Made by a program: the position numbers and the translations under genes | The notes under the pieces: model-generated | What the model saw: only the letters and a program-made list of their open reading frames with translations | Told to the model about the DNA's origin: nothing | The model's database searches: none | Source of the DNA: Paramicrobacterium sp051513965 | Lineage (GTDB): Bacteria > Actinomycetota > Actinomycetes > Actinomycetales > Microbacteriaceae | NCBI RefSeq assembly: GCF_051513965.1 | Contig: NZ_CP195847.1 | Span: 1,054,001 to 1,118,000 of the forward strand | Direction: 5' to 3' | Length of the DNA stretch: 64,000 bases | Shown: positions 34,600 to 42,377 of the stretch, piece by piece | Numbering within the stretch: the first letter of the stretch is position 1 | Layout: the number at the start of each line of letters is the position of its first letter

Positions 34600-35295
34600 T
34601 CAGACGAAGAGGTTTGCGCGCTCCAGGTCCTCTGCGAAATCGACCTCGACTGCGTACAGGTCCGAGATGTCCATCGGCTCGACCAGCACGCTGTCGTGCT
34701 CAATGGCGAGCTCGAGGCCACGCTCGAAGTAGTCCTGGTCGTCGACGCGCTGCAGATGGCGGATCAGAGCCGCCTTGTCGGCGCGGGAGATGTAGTTGAT
34801 GCCGACGGCTTCGCCCAAGGCGCCCGTCTTGATGGTCTTCGACAGCTCCTTGATGTAGCCCTCGGCGCTCGTCGTGTACTTGACCTCCTCATCGGAGACC
34901 TTGGCGGTGTTGACGGTGACGAACGACTGGTCACGGGCGACGAGCTCCGCAGCGCGCTCGAGAACAGACGGGTCGAAGACCACGTCGCCGTTCATCCAGA
35001 GGACGCCGCCGTTCGACGAAGCCTTGAGTGCGCGAAGGAGGCTCTTCGACGTGTTCGTCTGGTCGTACTGCTCGTTGTAGACGAAGTTCGCGTCGGGGAA
35101 CGCCTCGATGATGTGCTCGAGCTTGTAGCCGACCACGATCGACACCTTGGCGCTCTTGCCGAACGCCTGGCGAATGTTGTCGAACTGCTGCTGCATGATG
35201 GTTCGACCGTCGTTGAGCTCGGTCAACGGTTTGGGGAGAGAGCGTCCGAGTCGGCTGCCCATCCCCGCAGCTAGTATGACGACCTGAGTGGTCAT
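34600..35295 (-). CDS. Sugar/alcohol-phosphate nucleotidyltransferase (LicC-like)
   Basis: A 231-residue NTP-transferase-fold enzyme. The nucleotide-binding start is VILAAGMGSRLG with KPL further on; MNGDVVFD contains the metal-binding Asp. It activates a phosphorylated sugar or alcohol, possibly making the CDP-linked donor for the CDP-alcohol phosphotransferase or TagF-like enzyme in the same locus (inference). The ATG has GAGGAG 6 bases upstream. A 15-bp perfect palindrome lies 45-60 bases before the start. Confidence 0.82.
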   Translation of the reverse strand: MTTQVVILAAGMGSRLGRSLPKPLTELNDGRTIMQQQFDNIRQAFGKSAKVSIVVGYKLEHIIEAFPDANFVYNEQYDQTNTSKSLLRALKASSNGGVLWMNGDVVFDPSVLERAAELVARDQSFVTVNTAKVSDEEVKYTTSAEGYIKELSKTIKTGALGEAVGINYISRADKAALIRHLQRVDDQDYFERGLELAIEHDSVLVEPMDISDLYAVEVDFAEDLERANLFV

Positions 35296-35339
35296 GGTGG
35301 CTCCTCACGTATGCGGATTCGAGCGTGAAGCCGGCAGTT

Positions 35340-35354
35340 AATGACTCAGTCATT
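35340..35354. promoter_or_regulatory. Perfect 15-bp operator-like palindrome
   Basis: AATGACTCAGTCATT, a perfect dyad with one central base, lies in the divergent region between the nucleotidyltransferase gene (start 35295) and the long ABC ATPase gene (start 35555). Position and symmetry suggest a repressor or activator site controlling one or both genes. Confidence 0.5.
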
Positions 35355-35432
35355 CGGCATTCGCTCGACGATTGATGCAGTGACACCCCGTTATGCCGTG
35401 ATTCACGTTAGCCCACGGAGTCTGGAGGACGC

Positions 35433-35460
35433 GCCCCGTTTAGGGGCTTGTTGTTGTTTC
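35433..35460 (+). other. Short GC hairpin with U-rich tail in the ABC ATPase leader
   Basis: GCCCC-GTTTA-GGGGC (35433-35447) is followed by TTGTTGTTGTTTC on the plus strand. It looks like an intrinsic terminator, yet no plus-strand gene precedes it, so it may be an attenuator in the leader of the downstream ABC gene. The rest of 35296-35554 holds the palindrome above and no other clear element. Confidence 0.35.
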
Positions 35461-35554
35461 GTAACCACACACTCGGTGTTCTCACAGATACGGCTTGGCA
35501 GAAATAGCGCGTCTTGCTGAGGCGGTTGTCAGGACGGCTTGGTAGGTTTTTGGG

Positions 35555-38302
35555 GTGACTTCTGTGCCTTCGCCAACGCCTGACGAGACCCCTTCCGTCT
35601 CACCGAGAGGAGACGACGTTAACGCTGACGAGAGCCGGAGCGTGCCTCGAGACACACGCCCCGAGGAGAAAGCGGATCAGGGCCCACGGGAGACCGCGTC
35701 CGAGTCTGCAGAGACGCCGCAATCTCAGGGGAGTAAGGGGAGCGGTCAGGCCTCGAGTGAGGACAGAGCGCGTCCCGCTTCGAAGACCTCATCGAGCAAG
35801 TCGAGTGGGAAATCCAGCACGTCGAAGACCCCGGGCGGATCCGTCAAGACCGCGTCGAAGGATGCTGCATCGAAGACGTCGGCACAGAAGCCCGTGCCTC
35901 AGAAATCGACGGCTCAGAAATCGGGGGCTCAGAAGTCTGCGGCCCCGAAGTCCTCATCGTCTAAGTCCCCAGCATCGAAGACGACGTCTCAGAAACCGAC
36001 GACGTCCAAGGCGGCTGCGTCCTCGGCATCATCGAAGAACGCAGCGTCAAAGGGGAGCACGTCGAAGAGCTCGGCGGCCAAGAGCGCGTCGACCAAGAGC
36101 GCGTCGACCAAGAGCGCGTCGACCAAGAGCGCTGCGGCTAAGAACGCTGCTCAGAAGCCGAGCGGGCCCACATCAGCTGCGCCGAAGTCAGCGGGTGGCA
36201 AGACGGCGAACACGTCTGCAGCTGCGAAGTCATCCCCGGCGAAGGCCTCCACGACGAAGGCCTCCACGACGAAGGCCTCCGGCGCGAAGGCGACCGCGGG
36301 CGCTTCGACCTCGGCATCCTCATCGTCTGAGTCGCAGGCTGAAGCGACGAGCAGCACGTCGCCGTCGACGAAGAAGCCCGTGACGAAGCCCGGTTCCACT
36401 ACGTCCGGCGAGACGACAGCGTCAATACCCGCTGCAGGCGCGAAGAAGTCGGCCTCGGACACGTCGGCCACGACGAAATCCACGACGACGAAGACGACTG
36501 CGAAAAAGTCGACGGCCGCGAAGTCGGGCAGTACGAAGTCGACGACGTCGAAGAGCACAGCGACGAAGTCGAGTGCAGCATCAACCGGACCGGCCGCGAA
36601 GAAGACAAGCGCGGCGAAGAAGACGAGCTCCGCAGGGAAGAAGCCGTCGTCGACGGCCGCCGAGCCGTCGCAGAGCATGGCCAGCGCGACACCGTCTGGC
36701 GCGGCGGAAGATGCTGATTCTCCGAAGGCTCAGCGGCCGAAGAACGCTACAGCCAAGGCCGAGACCACGGCGGCAGACGCTGAGCAGAAGTCTGTGACGC
36801 CCGCGAAGGCTGCTGCGTCGACTGTCGCGATGGCGACCTCGAAGGCTGAGCCTGTGGTCGCGCCCGAAGAGACCACGAGCACGTCGGTCCCAGGTTCCGC
36901 GACGACGCCAGAAGCTGCGAGTCCCGCAGAGAGCGCGAAGGCTCAGAAGACGAAGGGGCAGAGCGCTCAGGCGCAGAAGAGCACGAAGCAGGCTCGTGTC
37001 GCGGCATCCGACACAGTGACCGAAGCCGCACATGCAGCCGCGGTCACCGCCGCGGAAAACGTCGATGAGCCGCGTCACAACACCGAGCCTGTTACAACGG
37101 CTGCCACTGAGTCACCGGCTGCGGATACGTCCTCATCGGCACCTGAGACCCCGCAGCCGGGGCCCGGGGCTGAGGTCATCGCGGAGAACGGCAGTGCGGG
37201 ACCGACGATCGCGGACCGTGCGCGTGTGCTCTGGGGTCGAGCGCGAACCAAAGTGACCGCCTACCAGCGACTCGCAGCGCTCAACAGGGCAGAGAAGCTT
37301 GAAGAGCAGCGTGCCGCAGCCGAAGCTGCAGCAGTCGAGGCGGCGGCTGCGGAGGCCGCCGCAGCGTCAGTCGCAGCCGCAGCAGAGTCGGCGATCGCCG
37401 CAGCTGAGGCGGAAGCGGAGCCAACACGTGACTCAAGCGCTTCCGCTGATGTTCAAGCGACGCCTGCCCCATCGGCGCTCGGTACGATCGACGAAACGGT
37501 TCCTGCCGATCGAACTCCCGTGGCCGACACCGCCCAATCGGCGCAGGGCGTCGTGACCGTGTCAGGGCTGCGAAAGGAGTTCGGCGAGACTGTCGCCGTC
37601 GACTCCATCGACCTCGACGTTCCCGCCGGTACGTTCTATGGAATCGTCGGACCGAACGGCGCAGGTAAGACGACGACGCTCTCCATGATCACCGGTCTGC
37701 TGCGTCCCGATGCCGGGACTGTTCACGTCAACGGAATCAACGTGTGGGAGAAGACCGCGTCGGCGAAACGCACGATGGGAACTCTGCCAGACCGCATGCG
37801 TCTGTTCGACCGTCTCACCGGAGCCCAGCTGCTGTACTACTCGGGTGTGCTCCGCGGCCTGGACAGCGTCTCCGCGCGGTCACGCGTGAAGAGCCTGACG
37901 CGAGCGTTCGCTCTCGAAGACGCTGTCGGCCGACTGGTCTCCGACTACTCGGCGGGGATGTCCAAGAAGATCGCGCTAGCATGCGCGATGATCCACTCGC
38001 CACGAGTTCTCGTTCTGGACGAGCCGTTCGAGTCGGTGGACCCCGTCTCGGCGGCATCCATCACCGAGATCCTTCAGAAGTACGTCGAGCACGGTGGAAC
38101 AGTCATCCTCTCGAGTCATGGCATGGAGTTCATCGAGCGAGTGTGCGACAACGTCGCCATCATCGTCGGCGGAGAGCTGCTGGCGAGCGGCACAGTGGAT
38201 GAGGTTCGGAAGGAAGGAACGCTCGAAGAGCGGTTTGTCGAGCTGGTCGGCGGACGCAAGGCGACGGAGGATCTGGAATGGTTGCACAGCTTCTCCGACT
38301 GA
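35555..38302 (+). CDS. ABC transporter ATPase with giant Lys/Ser/Thr/Ala-rich N-terminal region
   Basis: A 915-residue protein. Residues about 45-530 are almost entirely Lys, Ser, Thr and Ala, with repeats such as TKSAS and TTKAS, and should be disordered and strongly basic. Residues about 545-625 form a basic then Ala/Glu-rich helix (coiled-coil candidate). Only residues about 664-905 are an ABC ATPase: GPNGAGKTTT (Walker A), SAGM signature, LVLDEPFE (Walker B), SSHG (H-loop). A normal ATPase of this class is about 240-300 residues. The GTG at 35555 has little ribosome-binding signal, so shorter forms starting at internal Met codons are possible. The stop overlaps the membrane partner gene by 25 bases. 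Confidence 0.85.
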   Translation: MTSVPSPTPDETPSVSPRGDDVNADESRSVPRDTRPEEKADQGPRETASESAETPQSQGSKGSGQASSEDRARPASKTSSSKSSGKSSTSKTPGGSVKTASKDAASKTSAQKPVPQKSTAQKSGAQKSAAPKSSSSKSPASKTTSQKPTTSKAAASSASSKNAASKGSTSKSSAAKSASTKSASTKSASTKSAAAKNAAQKPSGPTSAAPKSAGGKTANTSAAAKSSPAKASTTKASTTKASGAKATAGASTSASSSSESQAEATSSTSPSTKKPVTKPGSTTSGETTASIPAAGAKKSASDTSATTKSTTTKTTAKKSTAAKSGSTKSTTSKSTATKSSAASTGPAAKKTSAAKKTSSAGKKPSSTAAEPSQSMASATPSGAAEDADSPKAQRPKNATAKAETTAADAEQKSVTPAKAAASTVAMATSKAEPVVAPEETTSTSVPGSATTPEAASPAESAKAQKTKGQSAQAQKSTKQARVAASDTVTEAAHAAAVTAAENVDEPRHNTEPVTTAATESPAADTSSSAPETPQPGPGAEVIAENGSAGPTIADRARVLWGRARTKVTAYQRLAALNRAEKLEEQRAAAEAAAVEAAAAEAAAASVAAAAESAIAAAEAEAEPTRDSSASADVQATPAPSALGTIDETVPADRTPVADTAQSAQGVVTVSGLRKEFGETVAVDSIDLDVPAGTFYGIVGPNGAGKTTTLSMITGLLRPDAGTVHVNGINVWEKTASAKRTMGTLPDRMRLFDRLTGAQLLYYSGVLRGLDSVSARSRVKSLTRAFALEDAVGRLVSDYSAGMSKKIALACAMIHSPRVLVLDEPFESVDPVSAASITEILQKYVEHGGTVILSSHGMEFIERVCDNVAIIVGGELLASGTVDEVRKEGTLEERFVELVGGRKATEDLEWLHSFSD
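36080..36139 (+). repeat. 15-bp tandem repeat, 3 exact copies plus 1 degenerate
   Basis: AAGAGCGCGTCGACC is repeated exactly at 36080, 36095 and 36110, then in altered form to 36139. It encodes the repeated peptide KSAST in the ABC ATPase N-terminal region. Length in-frame means copy number can change without frameshift. Confidence 0.85.
36241..36300 (+). repeat. 15-bp tandem repeat, 2 exact copies plus 2 degenerate
   Basis: GAAGGCCTCCACGAC at 36241 and 36256, then GAAGGCCTCCGGCGC and GAAGGCGACCGCGGG. It encodes KAS-T-T type units in the same low-complexity region. Confidence 0.8.
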
Positions 38303-39852
38303 GGCTCAGCGTCATGCTCGGGGCCGTCCGAGCACGGCCCGCACGAGTGGTCGGAGCTGTGTTCCTTCTGCTCGCGATCGTGGCCGGAACATGGCTCGCG
38401 GCGACAGGAATCAGCGGTCTCGCAGACGTCGATGCGGGAAACGCCCGCGATCTCCTGATCGTTGTCGGTTCGTTCACGGTTCTGGGGTTCCTCCTGGTGC
38501 CTCTCATGCTCGGACTGACGGACCCGCTCGATCCGCGTGCCTTCGCGCTCTACGGCATCCGCGAGTCTGCTCTCGCCCCAATGCTGCTTCTGGCCTCACT
38601 CATCAGCATTCCGGCACTCGTCCTCGTCGTGCTGTGCGGTGCGACCGTCGCGGCATGGTCCCGCGGGGCGGGCGTCACAACCGTTGCTGTCATCGCAGCG
38701 GTGCTCGCAATCGCGACCTGCGTGCTGACGGCCAAGATCGCCGAAAGAGCAGCCGGCGGAACCCTCGTGAGCCGGAGATCCCGTGAACTCCGGGTTGTCT
38801 TCCTGCTTCTGATTCTCGTGCTCGTCGCACCCGTCATCATCTTCACGCTAGGAATCGACTGGAGCGGCGGCAGCGGCCGTAGCGACTTCTCCCGAGCAGC
38901 GAGCGTCGTCAGCTGGACTCCGTTCGGCGCGGTGTGGTCTGCGCCGGGCGACGCGGCTCTCGGCCACGTCGGCCCCGCCGTCGCGAAGCTTCTCATCGCG
39001 GCGCTCACCGTCGGAGTTCTTTATCTGGTGTGGTGGCGCCTCGTCGTGCGCTCCGCTCGCACCGTCGAGCGTGAGGTTCCCGAGGGCGGCTTCGGCAGCC
39101 TCGGTTGGTTCGACGCGCTGCCCGCTCGTGCCGCGAGCGCTGTCGCGGCGCGAAGTCTCAGCTATTGGGCTCGCGATGCGCGATACGTGGTGTCGATCAT
39201 CGTCATCCCGATTCTGCCGTTCGTGCTGATTCCGCCGCTGCTCATCGCGGGAGTTCCGGCGGAGCCTCTGGCGCTCGTGCCGCTGCCGTTCATGTGCCTG
39301 TTTCTCGGCTGGTCGCTCCACAATGACCTCGCGTTCGACTCGACCGCAGTCTGGCTCCACGTGGCATCAGGCGTGCGGGGCTATGCAGATCGATTGGGGC
39401 GGACCGTTCCGACGCTGCTCGTCGGGATTCCGCTTGTTGTGATCGGCTCGATGGTCTCGATCGCCTTCTACGGAGACTGGGCCCTGCTGCCACCTCTTTT
39501 CGGAGTCTCGTCGTGTCTGCTGCTGGCAGGGCTTGGGGTGTCGAGCTATCTCTCGACACGTTTCCCCTACCCGGCGGCGGCTCCAGGCGACAGCCCGTTC
39601 CAGCAGCCGCAGTACAGCGGAAGCCGGGGCGGCTTCAGCCAGGTCTTCGGTCTGCTTGTGCCCATTGCCGTGACCACTCCGACGCTCTACCTGTCATGGC
39701 AGGCGCTGCAGGGTGATGCTGACGCTGCTCTCTGGGCACTGGCCGCAGGCGTCGGCACCGGGGTTCTCGTCTTCGCCCTGGGCATCTGGATCGGCGGACG
39801 AGCCTTCGACCGTCGTGGTCCAGAGATCATCGAGTTCGCGACCTCGCGGTAG
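38278..39852 (+). CDS. ABC transporter membrane partner (ABC-2-like), 524 residues
   Basis: A hydrophobic protein with about ten to twelve membrane segments and no periplasmic domain signature. It overlaps the ABC ATPase gene by 25 bases and must be its permease. The pairing of one ATPase and one double-length permease resembles exporter systems of actinobacteria with unknown cargo. No catalytic motifs are seen. Confidence 0.75.
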   Translation: MVAQLLRLRLSVMLGAVRARPARVVGAVFLLLAIVAGTWLAATGISGLADVDAGNARDLLIVVGSFTVLGFLLVPLMLGLTDPLDPRAFALYGIRESALAPMLLLASLISIPALVLVVLCGATVAAWSRGAGVTTVAVIAAVLAIATCVLTAKIAERAAGGTLVSRRSRELRVVFLLLILVLVAPVIIFTLGIDWSGGSGRSDFSRAASVVSWTPFGAVWSAPGDAALGHVGPAVAKLLIAALTVGVLYLVWWRLVVRSARTVEREVPEGGFGSLGWFDALPARAASAVAARSLSYWARDARYVVSIIVIPILPFVLIPPLLIAGVPAEPLALVPLPFMCLFLGWSLHNDLAFDSTAVWLHVASGVRGYADRLGRTVPTLLVGIPLVVIGSMVSIAFYGDWALLPPLFGVSSCLLLAGLGVSSYLSTRFPYPAAAPGDSPFQQPQYSGSRGGFSQVFGLLVPIAVTTPTLYLSWQALQGDADAALWALAAGVGTGVLVFALGIWIGGRAFDRRGPEIIEFATSR

Positions 39853-39875
39853 GCGACGGTCTCAGCGGCACGGCC

Positions 39876-39881
39876 TACAAT
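39876..39881 (+). promoter_or_regulatory. -10 box of a leaderless promoter (DUF3039 gene)
   Basis: TACAAT followed by exactly 6 bases and the ATG at 39888. This makes the ATG at 39882 (one base after the hexamer) an unlikely start. Confidence 0.6.
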
Positions 39882-39887
39882 ATGAGC

Positions 39888-40166
39888 ATGGACGTACAGT
39901 TGCGAACCGAAGAGCCTGGCACCGGGGGCTCGACCTCCGTTCTCGATCGCGAACTCGAAGAGCTTCTTGAGAACGAGAGCATCGATCCAGGTGACCATGA
40001 GCGGTTCTCGCACTATGTGAAGAAGGACAAGATCCTCGAGTCCGCCATCACCGGCAAGCCCGTGCGGGCACTCTGCGGAAAGAAGTGGACTCCGGGCCGC
40101 GACCCCGAGAAGTTCCCGGTCTGCCCCGAGTGCAAGAAGATCTACGAACGCATGCGCGACGCGTGA
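39888..40166 (+). CDS. DUF3039 domain protein
   Basis: A 92-residue protein of the actinobacterial DUF3039 family: a short variable N terminus, then LEELLENESIDPGDHERFSHYV, then a zinc-ribbon-like end (ALCGKKW ... CPECKKIYERM). The Cys residues suggest metal binding; the role is unknown. The start at 39888 is chosen from the leaderless promoter spacing. It ends 8 bases from the convergent pncB stop. Confidence 0.88.
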   Translation: MDVQLRTEEPGTGGSTSVLDRELEELLENESIDPGDHERFSHYVKKDKILESAITGKPVRALCGKKWTPGRDPEKFPVCPECKKIYERMRDA

Positions 40167-40174
40167 GCTGACGC

Positions 40175-41491
40175 TCAGTTCGCGAAGACAGTGGGGAGCG
40201 CGGGATCGCCGCGCCCCAGCCGGAATGCATCTCCGGGCAGTTCCGCGCGCACGACACCGTGATGCTCCCGCGCACGACGAGTGCCCGCAGCACCCGTATG
40301 AGTTTCATCGATCTGCCCGTCAGTGATCAGTGGGACGACGAGCGGACGCTCGTTCTCCGGAAGCGCGCCAACGTCTTCGGGGCCGAGGCCGACGTACACT
40401 TTCTCCTGCGTCGCGATACCGAGGTCATCGTGCACGCGCGTCGCGAATTTGCGACCGCCGATCGATCTCTTGCCGGTCGAAGCTTTGGCGACCGGAACCC
40501 ACTCGCCGTTGTCTCCCGCATGCGCGACGAGTTTGTAGACGAGGCCCGCCGCAGGCGAGCCTGAACCCGTGACGAGCGACGTGCCGACGCCATAGGAGTC
40601 GACGGGTGCGCTCGAGAGCGCGGCGATCGCATACTCGTCGAGGTCGTTCGTGACGGTGATCTTCGTGCGCGTCGCGCCCAGACGGTCAAGCTGCTCACGC
40701 ACCTTGACGACGAGCGTCGGCAGATCTCCGGAATCGAGACGAATCGCTCCGAGCTCCGGTCCGGCGACCCGAATCGCCGTCTCGACACCCTTTTCGATAT
40801 CGTACGTGTCGACGAGCAGCGCGGTGCCCGTACCGAGGGACTCGACTTGGGCTCGGAATGCCTCCTCCTCGCTGCCATGCAGCAGCGTGAACGAGTGCGC
40901 CGCGGTGCCCATCGTCGGAATGCCCCACGTGCGGCCAGCCTCGAGGTTGCTCGTCGCGGCGAATCCTGCGATGTACGCTGAGCGGGCTGCAGCGACCGCG
41001 GCATCCTCGTGTGCTCGGCGCGAGCCCATCTCGGCAAGTGGACGTCCGTCGGCTGCGTTGACCATTCTGGTGGCGGCCGTAGCGACTGCTGAGTCGTAGT
41101 TGAGAATGCTGAGGATCAGCGTTTCGAGCAGAACGCCCTCCGCGAACGATGACTCCACGATGAGGATGGGGGACTCGGGGAAGTACGCTTCGCCGTCCGG
41201 GTACCCCCAGACGTTGCCGGAGAACCGGTAGTTCGCCAGCCAGTCAAGCGTCCGCGTTCCGACGACCTGATTCTTGGAGAGCCATGTGAGCTCGGCATCC
41301 CCGAATCGGAAATCGCGGACCCGCTCGAGAAACCGTCCGATTCCAGCGACGACGCCATAGCGACGTGCCCCCGGAAGCCTGCGGCCGAATGCCTCGAACA
41401 TGCACGCGCGATCCGCGGTGCCATGGGTGATGGCCGCCTCGAGCATGGTGAGTTCGTAGCGGTCTGTTCGAAAAGCCGTCGACGTGTCCAC
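40175..41491 (-). CDS. pncB: Nicotinate phosphoribosyltransferase
   Basis: A 438-residue enzyme that makes nicotinate mononucleotide from nicotinate and PRPP (NAD salvage). Family segments are FRTDRYELTMLEA at the N terminus, MGTAAHSFTLLHG with the autophosphorylated His (about residue 195), IRLDSGDLPTLV and YGVGTSLVTG for PRPP/phosphate binding. The GTG start at 41491 is set by a TAGGCT box 6 bases upstream, within a palindrome shared with murI. Confidence 0.95.
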   Translation of the reverse strand: MDTSTAFRTDRYELTMLEAAITHGTADRACMFEAFGRRLPGARRYGVVAGIGRFLERVRDFRFGDAELTWLSKNQVVGTRTLDWLANYRFSGNVWGYPDGEAYFPESPILIVESSFAEGVLLETLILSILNYDSAVATAATRMVNAADGRPLAEMGSRRAHEDAAVAAARSAYIAGFAATSNLEAGRTWGIPTMGTAAHSFTLLHGSEEEAFRAQVESLGTGTALLVDTYDIEKGVETAIRVAGPELGAIRLDSGDLPTLVVKVREQLDRLGATRTKITVTNDLDEYAIAALSSAPVDSYGVGTSLVTGSGSPAAGLVYKLVAHAGDNGEWVPVAKASTGKRSIGGRKFATRVHDDLGIATQEKVYVGLGPEDVGALPENERPLVVPLITDGQIDETHTGAAGTRRAREHHGVVRAELPGDAFRLGRGDPALPTVFAN

Positions 41492-41496
41492 GCGGC

Positions 41497-41523
41497 AAGC
41501 CTACCGGTGGGGCCGGTAGGCTT
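41497..41523. promoter_or_regulatory. Palindromic divergent leaderless promoter of pncB and murI
   Basis: Two perfect 11-bp arms (41497-41507 and 41513-41523) surround a 5-base centre. Each arm contains TAGGCT on one strand: minus-strand hexamer 41498-41503 and plus-strand hexamer 41517-41522. Each is followed by exactly 6 bases and a GTG start (41491 for pncB, 41529 for murI). Both promoters cannot be occupied at the same time. Confidence 0.8.
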
Positions 41524-41528
41524 GGTGC

Positions 41529-42377
41529 GTGAATGATGCACCGATAGGAATCTTTGACTCGGGCGTCGGCGGGCTCACGGTCGCACGTGCCATTCAGGAT
41601 CAGCTGCCGAACGAGTCAGTCCTCTATGTCGGCGACACTGCTCATTCTCCTTATGGGCCCAAGCCCATCGCGGACGTTCGGCGCTTCTCGCTCGAGGTGC
41701 TCGATGATCTCATCGCACAGGGCGTGAAGATGATCGTCATCGCGTGCAACACCGCGTCATCAGCCATGCTGCGCGATGCGCGGGAACGTTATTCCGTTCC
41801 GGTCATCGAGGTGATCCAACCGGCCGTTCGCACCGCCGTGACCACGACGAGGAACCACAAGATCGGCGTGATCGGCACGGAAGGCACGGTGAATTCTCGG
41901 GCCTACCAGGATGCCTTCGCAGCGGCACCGGATCTGGAGATCGTCACCCAAGCCTGCCCCCGGTTCGTCGAATTCGTCGAAGCCGGAGTCACGACGGGCG
42001 AGGAGGTCATGGCTGTGGCCCACGAGTATCTCCAGCCGCTCAAGGAGGCCGGCGTAGACACTCTCGTGCTCGGATGTACGCACTATCCGTTCCTCAAGGG
42101 CGTGATCTCGTATGTGATGGGCCCCAACGTGACGCTCGTATCCAGTGATACTGAGACCGCGAATGACGTCTATCGCACGCTCGTCAGCCGCGGGATCGAG
42201 AGGTCGGCTGCCACCCCTCCGGAGCACGTCTACGAGGCGACCGGGGACAGCAGAGAGGACTTCCTCGATCTGGCTCACCGGCTCATCGGTCGTGAGATCT
42301 CGACGGTGAACCTCGTGCAGACCGGAGCAATCGACTTGGCCTCGCTGCAGGCCGCACTCAGAGAAGGAGAATCGTGA
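41529..42377 (+). CDS. murI: Glutamate racemase
   Basis: A 282-residue cofactor-independent racemase giving D-glutamate for peptidoglycan. The catalytic residues are the Asp in GIFDSGVGGLTV, the first Cys in VIACNTASS and the second Cys in LVLGCTHYPFL. The GTG start follows from the -10 spacing. It overlaps rph by 4 bases (GTGA), beginning the common actinobacterial murI-rph-rdgB operon. Confidence 0.96.
   Translation: MNDAPIGIFDSGVGGLTVARAIQDQLPNESVLYVGDTAHSPYGPKPIADVRRFSLEVLDDLIAQGVKMIVIACNTASSAMLRDARERYSVPVIEVIQPAVRTAVTTTRNHKIGVIGTEGTVNSRAYQDAFAAAPDLEIVTQACPRFVEFVEAGVTTGEEVMAVAHEYLQPLKEAGVDTLVLGCTHYPFLKGVISYVMGPNVTLVSSDTETANDVYRTLVSRGIERSAATPPEHVYEATGDSREDFLDLAHRLIGREISTVNLVQTGAIDLASLQAALREGES

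Noticed and set aside
36060..36300. Short regular repeats considered as a CRISPR-like array
   Set aside because: Units are 15-bp head-to-tail coding repeats without spacers, within one reading frame.
41497..41523. pncB/murI palindrome as a bidirectional terminator
   Set aside because: Both flanking genes start here, they do not end; the arms coincide with -10 hexamers.
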